Below are positions 35,216-44,353 of a DNA stretch of 64,000 nt, in pieces. The stretch is from JACQAP01 sp035275265 (GTDB lineage Bacteria > Pseudomonadota > Gammaproteobacteria > Burkholderiales > JACQAP01). The position numbers and the translations under genes are program-made. Each line of letters starts with the position of its first letter. Positions within the stretch are counted from its first letter, which is position 1. The DNA lies in contig DATENC010000028.1 in NCBI GenBank assembly GCA_035275265.1, positions 1 to 64,000 of the forward strand. The letters run 5' to 3'. The notes under the pieces are model-generated. The model saw nothing but the letters and a program-made list of their open reading frames with translations, had not been told where the DNA came from and searched no databases.

Positions 35216-35803
35216 CTACGACTGTTTCAGGAGCAATCCGATGTCGTGGGCAAAAACCTCCGCTCCTTGCCCGTTGCTTACTAGCAGGCGTAGTCGTCCC
35301 TGCCGGTCAAAAATGAAAGTGCCCGCGGAATGGTCCATGGTGTAACTGCCGGGACGCGTACCGTCGACTTTCTGATAGATGATCTTGAATTCTTTCGCCA
35401 CCCGCGCGGTTTCCTCGGCAGTCCCGCGCAGCGCCAGGAAATGCGGGTTGAATGCGGTCACATACTGCGACAGGACTTGCGGCGTATCCCGCTCCGGGTC
35501 CACGGTCACCAGCAACACCTGCACTTTGTCCGCGTCAGTGCCAAGCATTTTCACCGCCGCCGCCAGTTCCGCGAGCGTGGTGGGGCACACGTCCGGGCAA
35601 TGCGTGAAACCGAAAAACATCACCACCACCCGCCCGCGAAAATCGGCAAGCGTCCGCGGTTTGCCGGTATGGTCGGGAAGCGCGAAGTCCCGGCCCAATT
35701 CGGCTCCAGTGATGTCAGTCGCGCGAAAAGCGGGCTTGCCTGGCTGGCAGGCGCCGAGCCCTAGCAGCGCGACGAGCACGTACACACGCAACGCCGGTTT
35801 CAT
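35216..35803 (-). CDS. SCO1/SenC copper chaperone lipoprotein
   Basis: Delivers copper to the CuA site of cytochrome oxidase. The signal ends in lipobox LGLGAC, the copper motif is THCPDVCP (CxxxC), and the distal His is in YTMDHSAG. The ATG at 35803 directly precedes the signal; the open frame upstream is in ctaB sequence. It follows ctaB at the end of the aa3 locus, convergent with rpoH. Confidence 0.95.
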   Translation of the reverse strand: MKPALRVYVLVALLGLGACQPGKPAFRATDITGAELGRDFALPDHTGKPRTLADFRGRVVVMFFGFTHCPDVCPTTLAELAAAVKMLGTDADKVQVLLVTVDPERDTPQVLSQYVTAFNPHFLALRGTAEETARVAKEFKIIYQKVDGTRPGSYTMDHSAGTFIFDRQGRLRLLVSNGQGAEVFAHDIGLLLKQS

Positions 35804-35816
35804 TGCGACCCCCAAC

Positions 35817-36725
35817 TCAGACGCGGAAGTAGTGATCCACAAGAAGGGCCGCAAACAACAGCGACAGGTACACGATCGAGTAGCGGAAGGTTTTCTTCGC
35901 CAGTTCATCGCTGTAGGCCACGCAGAGCCGGATGGCGTAGATGAGAAACAACGCGCCCAGCACCACGGCACTGGCCAAGTAGATCAGGCCGCTCAGGCGA
36001 CTGGCAAATGGCAACGCCGTTACCGCCACCAGGATCACCGTGTAGAACAGTACATGCAGACGGGTGAAGCGATCGCCGTGGGTCACCGGCAACATCGGGA
36101 CGCCGGCCTTGGCGTACTCGTTCTTGCGGTACAGCGCCAGGGCCCAGAAGTGCGGTGGGGTCCAGGCGAAAATAATCAGGAACAGCAGCAACGCGTCGGA
36201 GGCAACTTCTCCGGTCACCGCCGCCCACCCGAGCACCGGGGGCATTGCGCCGGAGGCGCCGCCGATCACAATGTTCTGTGGGGTCAGCGGCTTGAGCAGC
36301 ACGGTGTATACAACGGCGTAGCCGACGAAAGTGGCCAGGGTCAGCCACATGGTGAGCGGATTGACCAGCAGGTAAAGCATGGTCAGCCCGAAACCGCCCA
36401 CCACGCCGGCAAACACTAGGGTCTCCAAGGAACTGATCGTGCCCATCGGCAGGGGACGGGCGCGGGTGCGCGCCATCTTGGCGTCGATCTTCTGCTCGAC
36501 CAGGCAATTGACCGCCGCGGCCGAACCCGCCACCAGCGCAATGCCCAGTGTCGAGAAAAGCACGGCGAACCAGAACGCGGGCGACATCATGCGTTCGGCC
36601 GGTACCGCCAAAAACATCCCGATCACCGCGGTGAAGACGATGAGAGATACCACGCGCGGCTTGGTGAGTTGCAGTAACTGCTGCGTCCGCGGCGGCTGTG
36701 TCTGGGCGGGCAAGGAAATCGACAT
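35817..36725 (-). CDS. ctaB: Protoheme IX farnesyltransferase (heme O synthase)
   Basis: Polytopic UbiA-family prenyltransferase that makes heme O from heme B. LQLTKPRVVSLIVFTAVIG, the substrate loop with DAKMARTRARPLP (NDxxD/DxxxD-type) and WTPPHFWALAL are diagnostic. I chose the ATG at 36725 (302 residues); a TTG upstream would overlap ctaA. Feeds heme O to ctaA, encoded just upstream. Confidence 0.95.
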   Translation of the reverse strand: MSISLPAQTQPPRTQQLLQLTKPRVVSLIVFTAVIGMFLAVPAERMMSPAFWFAVLFSTLGIALVAGSAAAVNCLVEQKIDAKMARTRARPLPMGTISSLETLVFAGVVGGFGLTMLYLLVNPLTMWLTLATFVGYAVVYTVLLKPLTPQNIVIGGASGAMPPVLGWAAVTGEVASDALLLFLIIFAWTPPHFWALALYRKNEYAKAGVPMLPVTHGDRFTRLHVLFYTVILVAVTALPFASRLSGLIYLASAVVLGALFLIYAIRLCVAYSDELAKKTFRYSIVYLSLLFAALLVDHYFRV

Positions 36726-36729
36726 TTGT

Positions 36730-37839
36730 TTAACGTTGGCTGTCCGGCGAATAGGCGGCAAAGTTTAGCATCATCAGCGCCGCCAGCAACAGCGCGGCAA
36801 CGCCATTGTGTGCCACCGCCAAGGGCAGCGGCAGACTCGCCAAAACATTGGCGATCCCGAGCATCACTTGGATGAGCAGTAGCACGAGTACACCGATACC
36901 AAACCGGCGCAGGCCGCGCAAGCGCATCGCCGAGTGCGCAAGGATGGCCAGATACGCAAAGGTCACCAGCGCGCCGACGCGATGCGCCCAGTGGATCGCA
37001 TTGAGCGCCTGGTTCGACAATGCTTCGCCGTCAGCGGTCATCCCCAACTCGCGGGAAAAATGGAATCCCTGCCCGAAATCCATCGCCGGCGCCCACTCGC
37101 CATGGCAGGTCGGGAAATCCACACAGGCGAGCCCCGCGTAGTTGGTGCTGACCCAGCCACCGAGAGAAATCTGCACGGCCAGTATGACCAGGCCCAGTAC
37201 CACCCAGGGTCGGATAGCGCGCAGAGTTGAGGGTTGCCCGCCGCTGATCTCAAGATGCCGCGCAGTCAGCCAGGCGAGCAATGCCACAAGGGCCATCCCG
37301 CCGAGCAGATGCAGCGTCACAATGGCCGGCCTGAGCAAAAGAGTTACCGTCCACTTGCCGAAAAGTCCTTGTGCAATTACGAGACCCACCATCGCAAGCG
37401 GCAGGCCGATTCCCGCGGACGGATCATCGGCCCCAGGATTGTGTCGCCGTCGCCGGCGCAGAGTCTGCCAGGCAATGGCCATGATCATCACGCCAACGAG
37501 CGAGGCGACGTATCGATGCAGCATCTCGTTCCAGGCTTTGGGCAGGGACACCGGGCCGACGGGCGCGACCGCTTCGGCAGCACGTATTTCCGCGGCCGCA
37601 TGTTTCGGCGAAAGCTTTCCGTAACAGCCAGGCCAATCCGGGCAGCCAAGCCCGGCGTCGGTCAGTCGAACGTAGGCGCCAAGCATGACTAGCGCGAGCG
37701 TCACAACCGTAGTGGCCATCACCAGGGTGCGCAGGCGCAGGTAGCGTGCGAATACGACCAGCGCCACCAGCAACGACCCGCCCCAGCCGGCCGCGTGCAG
37801 TGCATTCAGGGAAAACTGCCAGATTGCCGAATCCTGCAT
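36730..37839 (-). CDS. ctaA: Heme A synthase CtaA/COX15
   Basis: Oxidises heme O to heme A for the aa3 oxidase. A 369-residue membrane protein with about eight helices. Conserved histidines sit in NEMLHRYVASLVG, TLHLLGGMAL and AIHWAHRVGAL, and the first periplasmic loop has the Cys pair region GLGCPDWPGCYGK. The next gene downstream is ctaB. Confidence 0.95.
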   Translation of the reverse strand: MQDSAIWQFSLNALHAAGWGGSLLVALVVFARYLRLRTLVMATTVVTLALVMLGAYVRLTDAGLGCPDWPGCYGKLSPKHAAAEIRAAEAVAPVGPVSLPKAWNEMLHRYVASLVGVMIMAIAWQTLRRRRRHNPGADDPSAGIGLPLAMVGLVIAQGLFGKWTVTLLLRPAIVTLHLLGGMALVALLAWLTARHLEISGGQPSTLRAIRPWVVLGLVILAVQISLGGWVSTNYAGLACVDFPTCHGEWAPAMDFGQGFHFSRELGMTADGEALSNQALNAIHWAHRVGALVTFAYLAILAHSAMRLRGLRRFGIGVLVLLLIQVMLGIANVLASLPLPLAVAHNGVAALLLAALMMLNFAAYSPDSQR

Positions 37840-38010
37840 TCCTAGCCCTCTCTTAGGTACCGTGTTACATCCATCCGCCGCAAACCCTTGGTAGTTTGGC
37901 GGACTCGTTCTTCTTGCGTGGGTCGGCGTCGCGCGGAAAAAACATCTTCTGATAAGCCGAAAGGATCGACGACGTAAATTTCGTCATGTACGGCTACGAA
38001 CGGTCCCAAG

Positions 38011-38805
38011 CTAGCCGAGGCGCGGAGGAGCGGGATTTTCCGGGACTTTTCTTGTTCGGTCGCGTCTGACATGAAAGAACACGTAGAGAAAAACAATCAG
38101 TCCACACAGCGAAAACCATTGCACCGCATATCCGTAGTGTCTGGCGGCGCCGACATCGGGTCCGCTCCATGAGCGTACCAGGCCGTCGCCGAGGTCATTT
38201 CTCTGCTCGATGACCACCGGGTGGATGTCGAGTTGCATCCGGCGGCGATAGCGCTCAATCGTCAGGTTCTGCCATACCGGTCCGCCTGGCTGCGCGCCGG
38301 ACAATTCCAGGAAACGCCCCGGCAGCACCGCAATGCCTACCACCGTCACGCTGGCGGCAGGCGTCCACACGTCAGGCAGGCGTGTTCGATCCGACCCCGC
38401 GGCAACCCAGCCGCGATTGACCAGAACGTACTTCGGTGAACCCGCAATTCTCAACGGCATGATGACGTGATAGCCAGTCACGCCCGCGAGCACCTTGTTG
38501 TCCAGAAACACTGCCGCCCGCGGCACAAACTCACCCGTGGCCTCGATAGGGCGGAAGAGCAGCCGCTGCGCCTCCACCGGCGTGGCGGATAAGATCAGCG
38601 CGGCGCTGGAAGCGCCGCGCTCGTAGACCTCCTTCAGTCGTTCCTTTTCGTGCGCACGGTCGAGTTGCCAGTTGCCGGCAGCCCAGGCAAGCACAATGCC
38701 ACCAACGGCAACCACTGTCGGCAGCCAGTACGGGCGGCGCCACCGCAGGATGGGATTCGGGAGGTTGTTCACGCTCGCCGCGCAAGTAGTTGCAGCAAGA
38801 CGCAT
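38011..38805 (-). CDS. SURF1-family cytochrome oxidase assembly protein
   Basis: Assists heme a insertion into subunit I. Two membrane helices flank a periplasmic domain (about residues 28-48 and 230-248). The N-terminal WQLDRAHEKERL and the internal VLVNRGWVAAG and HYGYAVQWFSL motifs define SURF1. The ATG gives 264 residues; a GTG 11 codons later is also possible. About 170 bases without a convincing gene separate it from ctaA. Confidence 0.92.
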   Translation of the reverse strand: MRLAATTCAASVNNLPNPILRWRRPYWLPTVVAVGGIVLAWAAGNWQLDRAHEKERLKEVYERGASSAALILSATPVEAQRLLFRPIEATGEFVPRAAVFLDNKVLAGVTGYHVIMPLRIAGSPKYVLVNRGWVAAGSDRTRLPDVWTPAASVTVVGIAVLPGRFLELSGAQPGGPVWQNLTIERYRRRMQLDIHPVVIEQRNDLGDGLVRSWSGPDVGAARHYGYAVQWFSLCGLIVFLYVFFHVRRDRTRKVPENPAPPRLG

Positions 38806-38844
38806 CGGCTACACTGCAACCCACTCGCCCCGGCCGCCGCAATC

Positions 38845-39042
38845 ATGAGACTCGTCGTCATTGCCTTTCTCATCGTCATCGTTGCCAGCCTCGCCTCGGC
38901 GTTGATCTATCTGATCCGCGACAAGGGACAATCGGACCGCACGGTAAAGGCGCTGACCATTCGCGTTGCGCTTTCCGTTACCTTGTTCCTGTTGCTCATG
39001 ATCGGCTACTATTTCGGCTTCATTCCGAAGCAGGGTTTCTAA
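38845..39042 (+). CDS. DUF2909 twin-transmembrane protein
   Basis: A 65-residue protein with two membrane helices separated by a short basic loop (IRDKGQSDRTVKALTIR). DUF2909 proteins occur near surf1 and the cytochrome oxidase genes in betaproteobacteria and are of unknown function. It is read from the plus strand, opposite to the flanking surf1 and coxC genes. Confidence 0.8.
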   Translation: MRLVVIAFLIVIVASLASALIYLIRDKGQSDRTVKALTIRVALSVTLFLLLMIGYYFGFIPKQGF

Positions 39043-39072
39043 AAAAACAGCCGCACAACCGTTGTGTGCGGC
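39041..39072 (-). terminator. Terminator downstream of coxC
   Basis: On the minus strand GCCGCACA and TGTGCGGC form an eight-base stem, followed by TGTTTTTTT. It would stop transcription of the coxBA-ctaG-coxC unit about 75 bases after the coxC stop codon, and overlaps the stop of the convergent DUF2909 gene. Confidence 0.8.
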
Positions 39073-39148
39073 ATCAATCGCCCGCTAACTTCCGCGAGCC
39101 TCCTCCCCTTTGCTGTTTTTATTATCGCTGGTCGCCGGCTAGCATTTT

Positions 39149-40000
39149 CTACAACCAGTAGACCAGCACGAACAACAGCAGCCACACTACGTCGACGAAG
39201 TGCCAGTACCACGAAACGCCTTCGAAGGCGAAATGATGATCGGCACGGAAGTGCCCCTTTATCGAACGGGCCAGGATCACCATCAGCATGATGGTGCCAA
39301 TAGTGACGTGCAGGCCGTGAAAGCCGGTCAGCATGAAAAAGGTCGCCCCATACGCGCCCATATTCAGCGTCAGATTGAGCTCCTGGTAAGCGTGTACGTA
39401 CTCGTATGCCTGCAGGCCCAGAAACAGGGTACCGAGAGCGACCGTGGCCATCAGGCCCCAGATCAGCTGCGCGCGGCTGTTCTTCATTAGGCCCCAGTGC
39501 GCCCACGTCACCGTCACGCCGGAGGTCAGCAGGATCAAAGTATTGATCGCGGGGATTCCCCAGGCGCCCATCGGCGTGAAAGTTTCTTCGATGCCCGGAC
39601 CGGAAACGGGCCATTGCGCCGCGAAGCCGGGCCAGAGTTGTTGCATGGTGTCTCCACCGCCGAGCCCTGGTACCGACAGCACACGCATGTAGAACAGCGC
39701 CCCAAAAAAAGCGGCGAAGAACATGACTTCGGAGAAAATGAACCAGCTCATCGCCCAGCGGAAAGACAGGTCGACCTGCCTATTGAACTTGCCGCCTTCG
39801 CTTTCGCGAACCACCGTGCCAAACCAGCCGAACAGCATGTAGGCAAGAACTACCAGTCCGGCACCCCCCACCCAAGAACCCGCTGCGGTTCCGTTCATCC
39901 ATAGAACTGCCCCGAAGGCCATCAGAAACAGCGCACACGATCCGACGATGGGCCAGTGCGAAGGCTCAGGCAAGTAGTAGCGCGAGGATTGACTAAGCAT
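39149..40000 (-). CDS. coxC: Cytochrome c oxidase subunit III (aa3 locus)
   Basis: A 283-residue protein with seven membrane helices. WFIFSEVMFFAAFFGALFY, TGFHGLHVTIGT and the C-terminal WHFVDVVWLLLF are subunit III signatures. I chose the ATG at 40000; the upstream extension (17 codons) is not family-like. Sits after DUF2970 and before the terminator. Confidence 0.95.
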   Translation of the reverse strand: MLSQSSRYYLPEPSHWPIVGSCALFLMAFGAVLWMNGTAAGSWVGGAGLVVLAYMLFGWFGTVVRESEGGKFNRQVDLSFRWAMSWFIFSEVMFFAAFFGALFYMRVLSVPGLGGGDTMQQLWPGFAAQWPVSGPGIEETFTPMGAWGIPAINTLILLTSGVTVTWAHWGLMKNSRAQLIWGLMATVALGTLFLGLQAYEYVHAYQELNLTLNMGAYGATFFMLTGFHGLHVTIGTIMLMVILARSIKGHFRADHHFAFEGVSWYWHFVDVVWLLLFVLVYWL

Positions 40001-40047
40001 TCTTCCAGTCTTCCTTGAGATTTCTGTACTTCGTTGATTCCCGCGAG

Positions 40048-40242
40048 TCAACCAGCAATGAATCTGGCCAGCAGTACCAGCGTCCCCACAAAAATCGCCG
40101 CACCCATGATGCCGGCAACGATCAGATGCAGCGGCTTGGTACCGGCAAGGTCGGCCTCATTGTCGACCCGCCGGCGGACACCGAAAAACGACCAGAATAC
40201 TGTCTTGAAAACCCGCAGCGGTGACGCCTTGGGGGTTTTCAC
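40048..40242 (-). CDS. DUF2970 small membrane protein
   Basis: A 64-residue protein with an amphipathic N-terminus (FKTVFWSFFGVRR) and one membrane helix (LIVAGIMGAAIFVGTLVLLARF). DUF2970 genes are found between ctaG and coxC in betaproteobacteria. Probable minor subunit or assembly partner; no direct evidence. It starts 4 bases after ctaG. Confidence 0.85.
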   Translation of the reverse strand: MKTPKASPLRVFKTVFWSFFGVRRRVDNEADLAGTKPLHLIVAGIMGAAIFVGTLVLLARFIAG

Positions 40243-40246
40243 GTCG

Positions 40247-40816
40247 TTAGCCCCCCGGCGATCTGCCGTCGTCCGGCTTCGCTGCAGTTGGCGCCGCGCC
40301 TTCCACCTTGAAAAAGGTGTATGACAGCGTGACCGTACTCACGTCCCGCGGAAGGCCCGGCTCGATCACGAACACTACCGGCATCTGCCGCACTTCCCCC
40401 GCAGCGAAATTCTGCGTGGAAAAACAAAAACAATCGAGCTTGCGAAAATACTGCCCCGCGACCTGTGGCCAGTAACTCGGGATCGCCTGGCCGGCCATCG
40501 GTTGATCCGAACGATTGCGCACTTCGTACATCACCTGCGCCAGTTGCCCAGGATGCACGTTGACGCTGGCCTGCAACGGCCTGAATTGCCAAGGCAGTTC
40601 GCTGCGGATATTGGCGTCGAATTCCAGAGTCACCAGCCGGTTGTAGTCCACCTGGCTGTTTGCCAACGGCGCATCCGGCTTTTCAACATCGTAGATGCCG
40701 GTGACTGCGCAAATCTTCTTGTACAGCGGCACCAGGGCATAACCGAATCCGAACATGCCCACCGTGACCACCAGCAGCTTGATCAGCATCGTGCGATTGG
40801 CCGCAACGCGATTCAT
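40247..40816 (-). CDS. ctaG: Cytochrome c oxidase assembly protein CtaG/Cox11
   Basis: Inserts copper into the CuB site of subunit I. One N-terminal anchor (about 10-32) and a periplasmic domain with the copper motif CFCF (KLDCFCFSTQNF). The ATG at 40816 gives 189 residues; a TTG two codons upstream overlaps the small gene before it. Part of the coxB-coxA-ctaG-coxC unit. Confidence 0.95.
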   Translation of the reverse strand: MNRVAANRTMLIKLLVVTVGMFGFGYALVPLYKKICAVTGIYDVEKPDAPLANSQVDYNRLVTLEFDANIRSELPWQFRPLQASVNVHPGQLAQVMYEVRNRSDQPMAGQAIPSYWPQVAGQYFRKLDCFCFSTQNFAAGEVRQMPVVFVIEPGLPRDVSTVTLSYTFFKVEGAAPTAAKPDDGRSPGG

Positions 40817-40818
40817 TG

Positions 40819-40923
40819 TCAATTACGCAGCACGACGCCGAGGAAAGACACCAATACAGAAAGCACGACCAAGGAGGTTCTGATCCTTCCGGCGTCAATC
40901 TGCTTTGTATTCTTGTCATCCAT
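40819..40923 (-). CDS. Cytochrome oxidase small assembly protein (34 residues)
   Basis: A tiny ORF between coxA and ctaG coding a polar N-terminus (about 15 residues, DDKNTKQ) and one membrane helix (SLVVLSVLVSFLGVVL) ending in RN. Position, length and topology match the very small assembly proteins annotated between coxA and ctaG in betaproteobacteria. It ends 2 bases before the ctaG ATG. Identification rests on position and topology. Confidence 0.7.
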   Translation of the reverse strand: MDDKNTKQIDAGRIRTSLVVLSVLVSFLGVVLRN

Positions 40924-40962
40924 GGTTTCAACAGCCCTGGTGCCTTGGACCACGCGGCAGAA

Positions 40963-42552
40963 TCATTTCACCGTCGGCGGCGTCTCGAAGCTGTGATACG
41001 GCGCCGGTGTCGGCAGGTGCGTCCACTCCAGCGAGTCCGCTCCCTCCCAAGGCTTCTGAGGTGACTTCTCGCCGCTGCGGATGCACTTCAGCACCACGTA
41101 CAGGAACAGCAACTGCGTCAGGCCGAATCCGAATGCGCCAATCGACGAAATCAGGTTGAAGTCAGTGAACTGCGGCGCGTAGTCGGGGATGCGGCGCGGC
41201 ATCCCCGCCAGGCCGAGGAAATGCTGCACGAAGAAGATCAAGTTGAAGAAGATCATCGTCAGCCAAAAGTGCCACTTCCCCAGGGTCTCGTCGTACATCT
41301 TTCCGGTCCATTTCGGCAGCCAGAAGTAGATGCCGGCAAAAGCGGAGAACAGTGCCCCGGCCACCATTACGTAGTGGAAGTGCGCGACCACGTAATAGGT
41401 GTCCTGCAACTGGATGTCCACCGGCACGATCGCCAGCACCAGCCCGCTGAATCCGCCGATCGTAAACAAGAACAGAAAACCGATCGCGAACAACATCGGA
41501 GTCTCGAAGGTGAGCGAACCCTTCCACATAGTCGCCACCCAGTTGAACACTTTCACACCGGTGGGCACCGCGATCAGCATGGTCGCGTACATGTAAAAAA
41601 GCTGCGCGGTGGTGGGCAGGCCGGCGGTGTACATGTGGTGCGCCCAGACCACGAAGGACAGGATCGCGATCGAAGCGGTCGCGTAGACCATCGAGGTGTA
41701 ACCGAACAGGGGCTTCCGCGAAAACGCCGGGATCACCTGCGATACCACGCCAAAGGCCGGGATGGCGACTATGTACACCTCGGGATGGCCGAAGAACCAG
41801 AAAATGTGTTGGAACAGTACTGGGTCGCCGCCGCCGGCAGCGTTGAAGAAATGGGTGCCGAAGTGGCGGTCGGTCAGAGTCATGGTCACCGCACCGGCAA
41901 GGACCGGCATCACTGCTATCAGCAGATAGGCTGTGATCAGCCAGGTCCAGACGAACATCGGCATTTTCATCAGCGTCATGCCAGGCGCACGCAGGTTCAG
42001 GATGGTGGTGATGATGTTGATCGAGCCCATGATCGAGGACATGCCGAGGATATGGACCGCGAAAATCGTCAGATCCATTCCCATGCCCTGCTGGACGGTT
42101 AGCGGCGCATACATAGTCCAGCCGACGCCGGGAGCGCCCCCTGGAACGGCCAGCGCGAGCAGGAGCAGCAGCGCCCCCGGCGGCAGCAACCAGAAGCTCC
42201 AGTTATTCATGCGCGGGAAAGCCATGTCGGGCGCGCCGATCTGCATCGGGATTAGCCAGTTGGCGAAACCCACAAATGCCGGCATGATCGCGCCGAATAC
42301 CATGATCAGCCCGTGCAGGGTGGTCATCTGGTTGAATGCTTCCGGATTCACCACCTGAATGCCTGGCACGAACAGCTCGGCGCGGATCACCATCGCCATG
42401 AAACCGCCGGTCAGGAACATGACAAAGCTGAACCATAGGTACATCGTGCCGATGTCCTTGTGGTTAGTGGTCTTTACCCAGCGCATGAGGCCGCCGGGAT
42501 AGCGTTCATGGCCGTGCGCGCGGTCGTGGTCGTGGCCGATGACTGCGTTCAT
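40963..42552 (-). CDS. coxA: Cytochrome c oxidase subunit I (aa3 type)
   Basis: Catalytic subunit with twelve helices, 529 residues. The CuB/tyrosine site is in GHPEVYIVAIPAFG, the two CuB histidines in WAHHMYTAG, the K-channel Lys in IAVPTGVKVFNW, and the heme ligands in VAHFHYVM. The His-rich N-terminus (HDHDRAHGHE) is a small oddity. Start ATG at 42552, 45 bases after coxB. Confidence 0.97.
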   Translation of the reverse strand: MNAVIGHDHDRAHGHERYPGGLMRWVKTTNHKDIGTMYLWFSFVMFLTGGFMAMVIRAELFVPGIQVVNPEAFNQMTTLHGLIMVFGAIMPAFVGFANWLIPMQIGAPDMAFPRMNNWSFWLLPPGALLLLLALAVPGGAPGVGWTMYAPLTVQQGMGMDLTIFAVHILGMSSIMGSINIITTILNLRAPGMTLMKMPMFVWTWLITAYLLIAVMPVLAGAVTMTLTDRHFGTHFFNAAGGGDPVLFQHIFWFFGHPEVYIVAIPAFGVVSQVIPAFSRKPLFGYTSMVYATASIAILSFVVWAHHMYTAGLPTTAQLFYMYATMLIAVPTGVKVFNWVATMWKGSLTFETPMLFAIGFLFLFTIGGFSGLVLAIVPVDIQLQDTYYVVAHFHYVMVAGALFSAFAGIYFWLPKWTGKMYDETLGKWHFWLTMIFFNLIFFVQHFLGLAGMPRRIPDYAPQFTDFNLISSIGAFGFGLTQLLFLYVVLKCIRSGEKSPQKPWEGADSLEWTHLPTPAPYHSFETPPTVK

Positions 42553-42597
42553 GGTTGCTTCCCCTCGAAACCTTGCAAATGTATCCGATGCCCACGC

Positions 42598-43446
42598 CTA
42601 CTTGTCAGCGGCGGGTACCATCGTTGCGTTTCCCGCAGCCGAAGCTGTCTTTTGTTTGACCGCCCATTCGGCGAAATCACTGTGCTCCATCACCACCACC
42701 ACAATAGGCATAAAACCGTGTTCCTTGCCGCACAGTTCAGCACATTGGCCGCGGTAGGTCCCCGCCTTTTCGACCCTGAACCAAGCATCGCGGATGAACC
42801 CGGGAACCGCGTCCTGCTTCACGCCAAAGGCGGGCACCCACCAAGCGTGCAGCACGTCGTTGGCAGTAATCAGCACACGCACCTTCTTCCCCACCGGAAC
42901 CACGAGCGGGTTGTCCACCTCCAGGAGATAATTTTCGCCCTTTGCGGCAGTGCCGTAGATCTGATCGTGAGGGGTTGACAGCGTGCTGTAGAACATCACG
43001 CCGTCGGCGACGCCGGAGAGATCGCCTTCGCCTTTCAGGTATTCGTAGCTCCACTTCCATTGATAGCCCGTGACTTTGACGGTCAAATCGGGGGAGGAGG
43101 TGTCCTTCAGCGACAGCAGTGATTGTGTCGCGGGCCATGCCATGCCGATCAGAATGAAGAAAGGAATCACGGTCCAGATGATTTCCACGGTGGCGTTCTC
43201 GTGGAACTGCGCAGCCTGGTGCCCGACGGACTTGCGGTGCCTGATGACTGAGTAAAACATCATTCCGAACACGCCAACGAAGATAACCAGGCAGATGACC
43301 AGAATGGTGGTATGGAGGTCATACATCTGGCGGGCAACCTGAGTCTGCGGCTCCTGCAGGTTGTACTTCGCTTGCGCCCAGACCAGGTTTGAAACGAGCG
43401 ATAAGGCGGCGCCTGAGCCGATTTTTTGCAACAACGTCTTGTTCAT
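42598..43446 (-). CDS. coxB: Cytochrome c oxidase subunit II (aa3 type, no cytochrome domain)
   Basis: Carries the CuA centre. A signal peptide (cleavage near VWAQ) and two membrane helices precede the cupredoxin domain with CAELCGKEHGFMPI as CuA loop and the upstream His in DVLHAWWVP. There is no heme c domain, unlike the subunit II of the second oxidase. First gene of this oxidase unit; upstream is a 0.9-kb gap. Confidence 0.96.
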   Translation of the reverse strand: MNKTLLQKIGSGAALSLVSNLVWAQAKYNLQEPQTQVARQMYDLHTTILVICLVIFVGVFGMMFYSVIRHRKSVGHQAAQFHENATVEIIWTVIPFFILIGMAWPATQSLLSLKDTSSPDLTVKVTGYQWKWSYEYLKGEGDLSGVADGVMFYSTLSTPHDQIYGTAAKGENYLLEVDNPLVVPVGKKVRVLITANDVLHAWWVPAFGVKQDAVPGFIRDAWFRVEKAGTYRGQCAELCGKEHGFMPIVVVVMEHSDFAEWAVKQKTASAAGNATMVPAADK

Positions 43447-44353
43447 GCCCCCCCCAAAAGAATGCCTTGTATCAACGGATTCTCAGGCGTTCTTTTAGAC
43501 GGCGCGCCGGACGGCGCGCTGCTCCTCAGATGGATGCCGTAGATCAATTCGTTTCCATCGTACCGCATTACCAGTTGTCGCTTTCCACCTCGCGGGGTCC
43601 CTGAAGAATGGTTGCCCCCATGAGCGGTTGAATCCGATCCCCTGACGTCCATTGTTCCAGCGCGCGATCACGACCTTATCGCCTTGGGCGATCTTGCACC
43701 TGTCGTCGCCGGTATGGTGTTCCATGGATCGGAATCCGAAATGCAACCACGGTCCGATTCAATCGGGCGAAAAGCGCCATCAACCACGCACGGTCGAATG
43801 CAAGTCCCGGGGAATCTGCAAGACCAACACCGCAAACCCGGAAGGAAAAACTTGCCAGCCAAGGAACAGGGGGTTGTTATTGCACTGCGAAACGAGCGTC
43901 GTTTGCACCACGGTCTCCGAACCATTGCAGTCCACGCCAGAGACTCGCTTCGAAATTCGCCGCAAAGGGCCGCAAGACGCAAACCCTCGGCTTATCGCGG
44001 GCCGAAATGTAGCATAGGCCCATCAGCCATAGCAAGAATGCGGCCGGTTTGGAGCGTGTGGACAAGAAGTTCAAAATACAATATATATGCTCGCCATGCC
44101 CATATCGCCTTGCCCAACGTGCTCGGGCGTTTCCCCGCTGCAAGCGTGACGCGATGATCTGTCAACGCACTGTGTTTCCGATCTTGCGCACTTGCGAAGT
44201 GTGGAATCGGTCGCGCTCCCGGGTCTACCCACCCCGGGCCTGTCCGTCGCGCGGGCGCCTTGGTTTGCGCGCCCGTGCTCGCGTGAGCAACGCTTTCCGC
44301 GGTCCGTCATTCATCACCTTCCGTTTACCACCCCATCAACCCGGCCCAACGCT
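43447..44353. other. Non-coding gap between the two oxidase loci
   Basis: About 0.9 kb with no convincing gene. Short open frames exist on both strands (for example minus-strand 43495-43746) but have no recognisable family, unusual composition and no clear ribosome binding sites. The left end is the 5' region of coxB and the right end the leader of the second oxidase operon. It holds a GC-rich inverted repeat (GGGCGC near 44254 and GCGCCC near 44269) and a possible promoter at 44059-44087. It could be a degraded gene or a long regulatory region. Confidence 0.6.
44059..44087 (+). promoter_or_regulatory. Possible promoter of the caa3 oxidase operon
   Basis: TGGACA (44059-44064) and TATATA (44082-44087) are spaced by 17 bases in an AT-rich patch inside GC-rich sequence. 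It would leave a leader of about 260 bases before the subunit II gene. Confidence 0.35.

Noticed and set aside
37842..38072. Small minus-strand frame between surf1 and ctaA
   Set aside because: It overlaps surf1 by about 60 bases, matches nothing I recognise and has no clear ribosome binding site; recorded only as a gap observation.
43495..43746. 83-codon minus-strand frame upstream of coxB
   Set aside because: No recognisable family and no ribosome binding site; protein-like fragments occur in two different frames, so at most a degraded gene.
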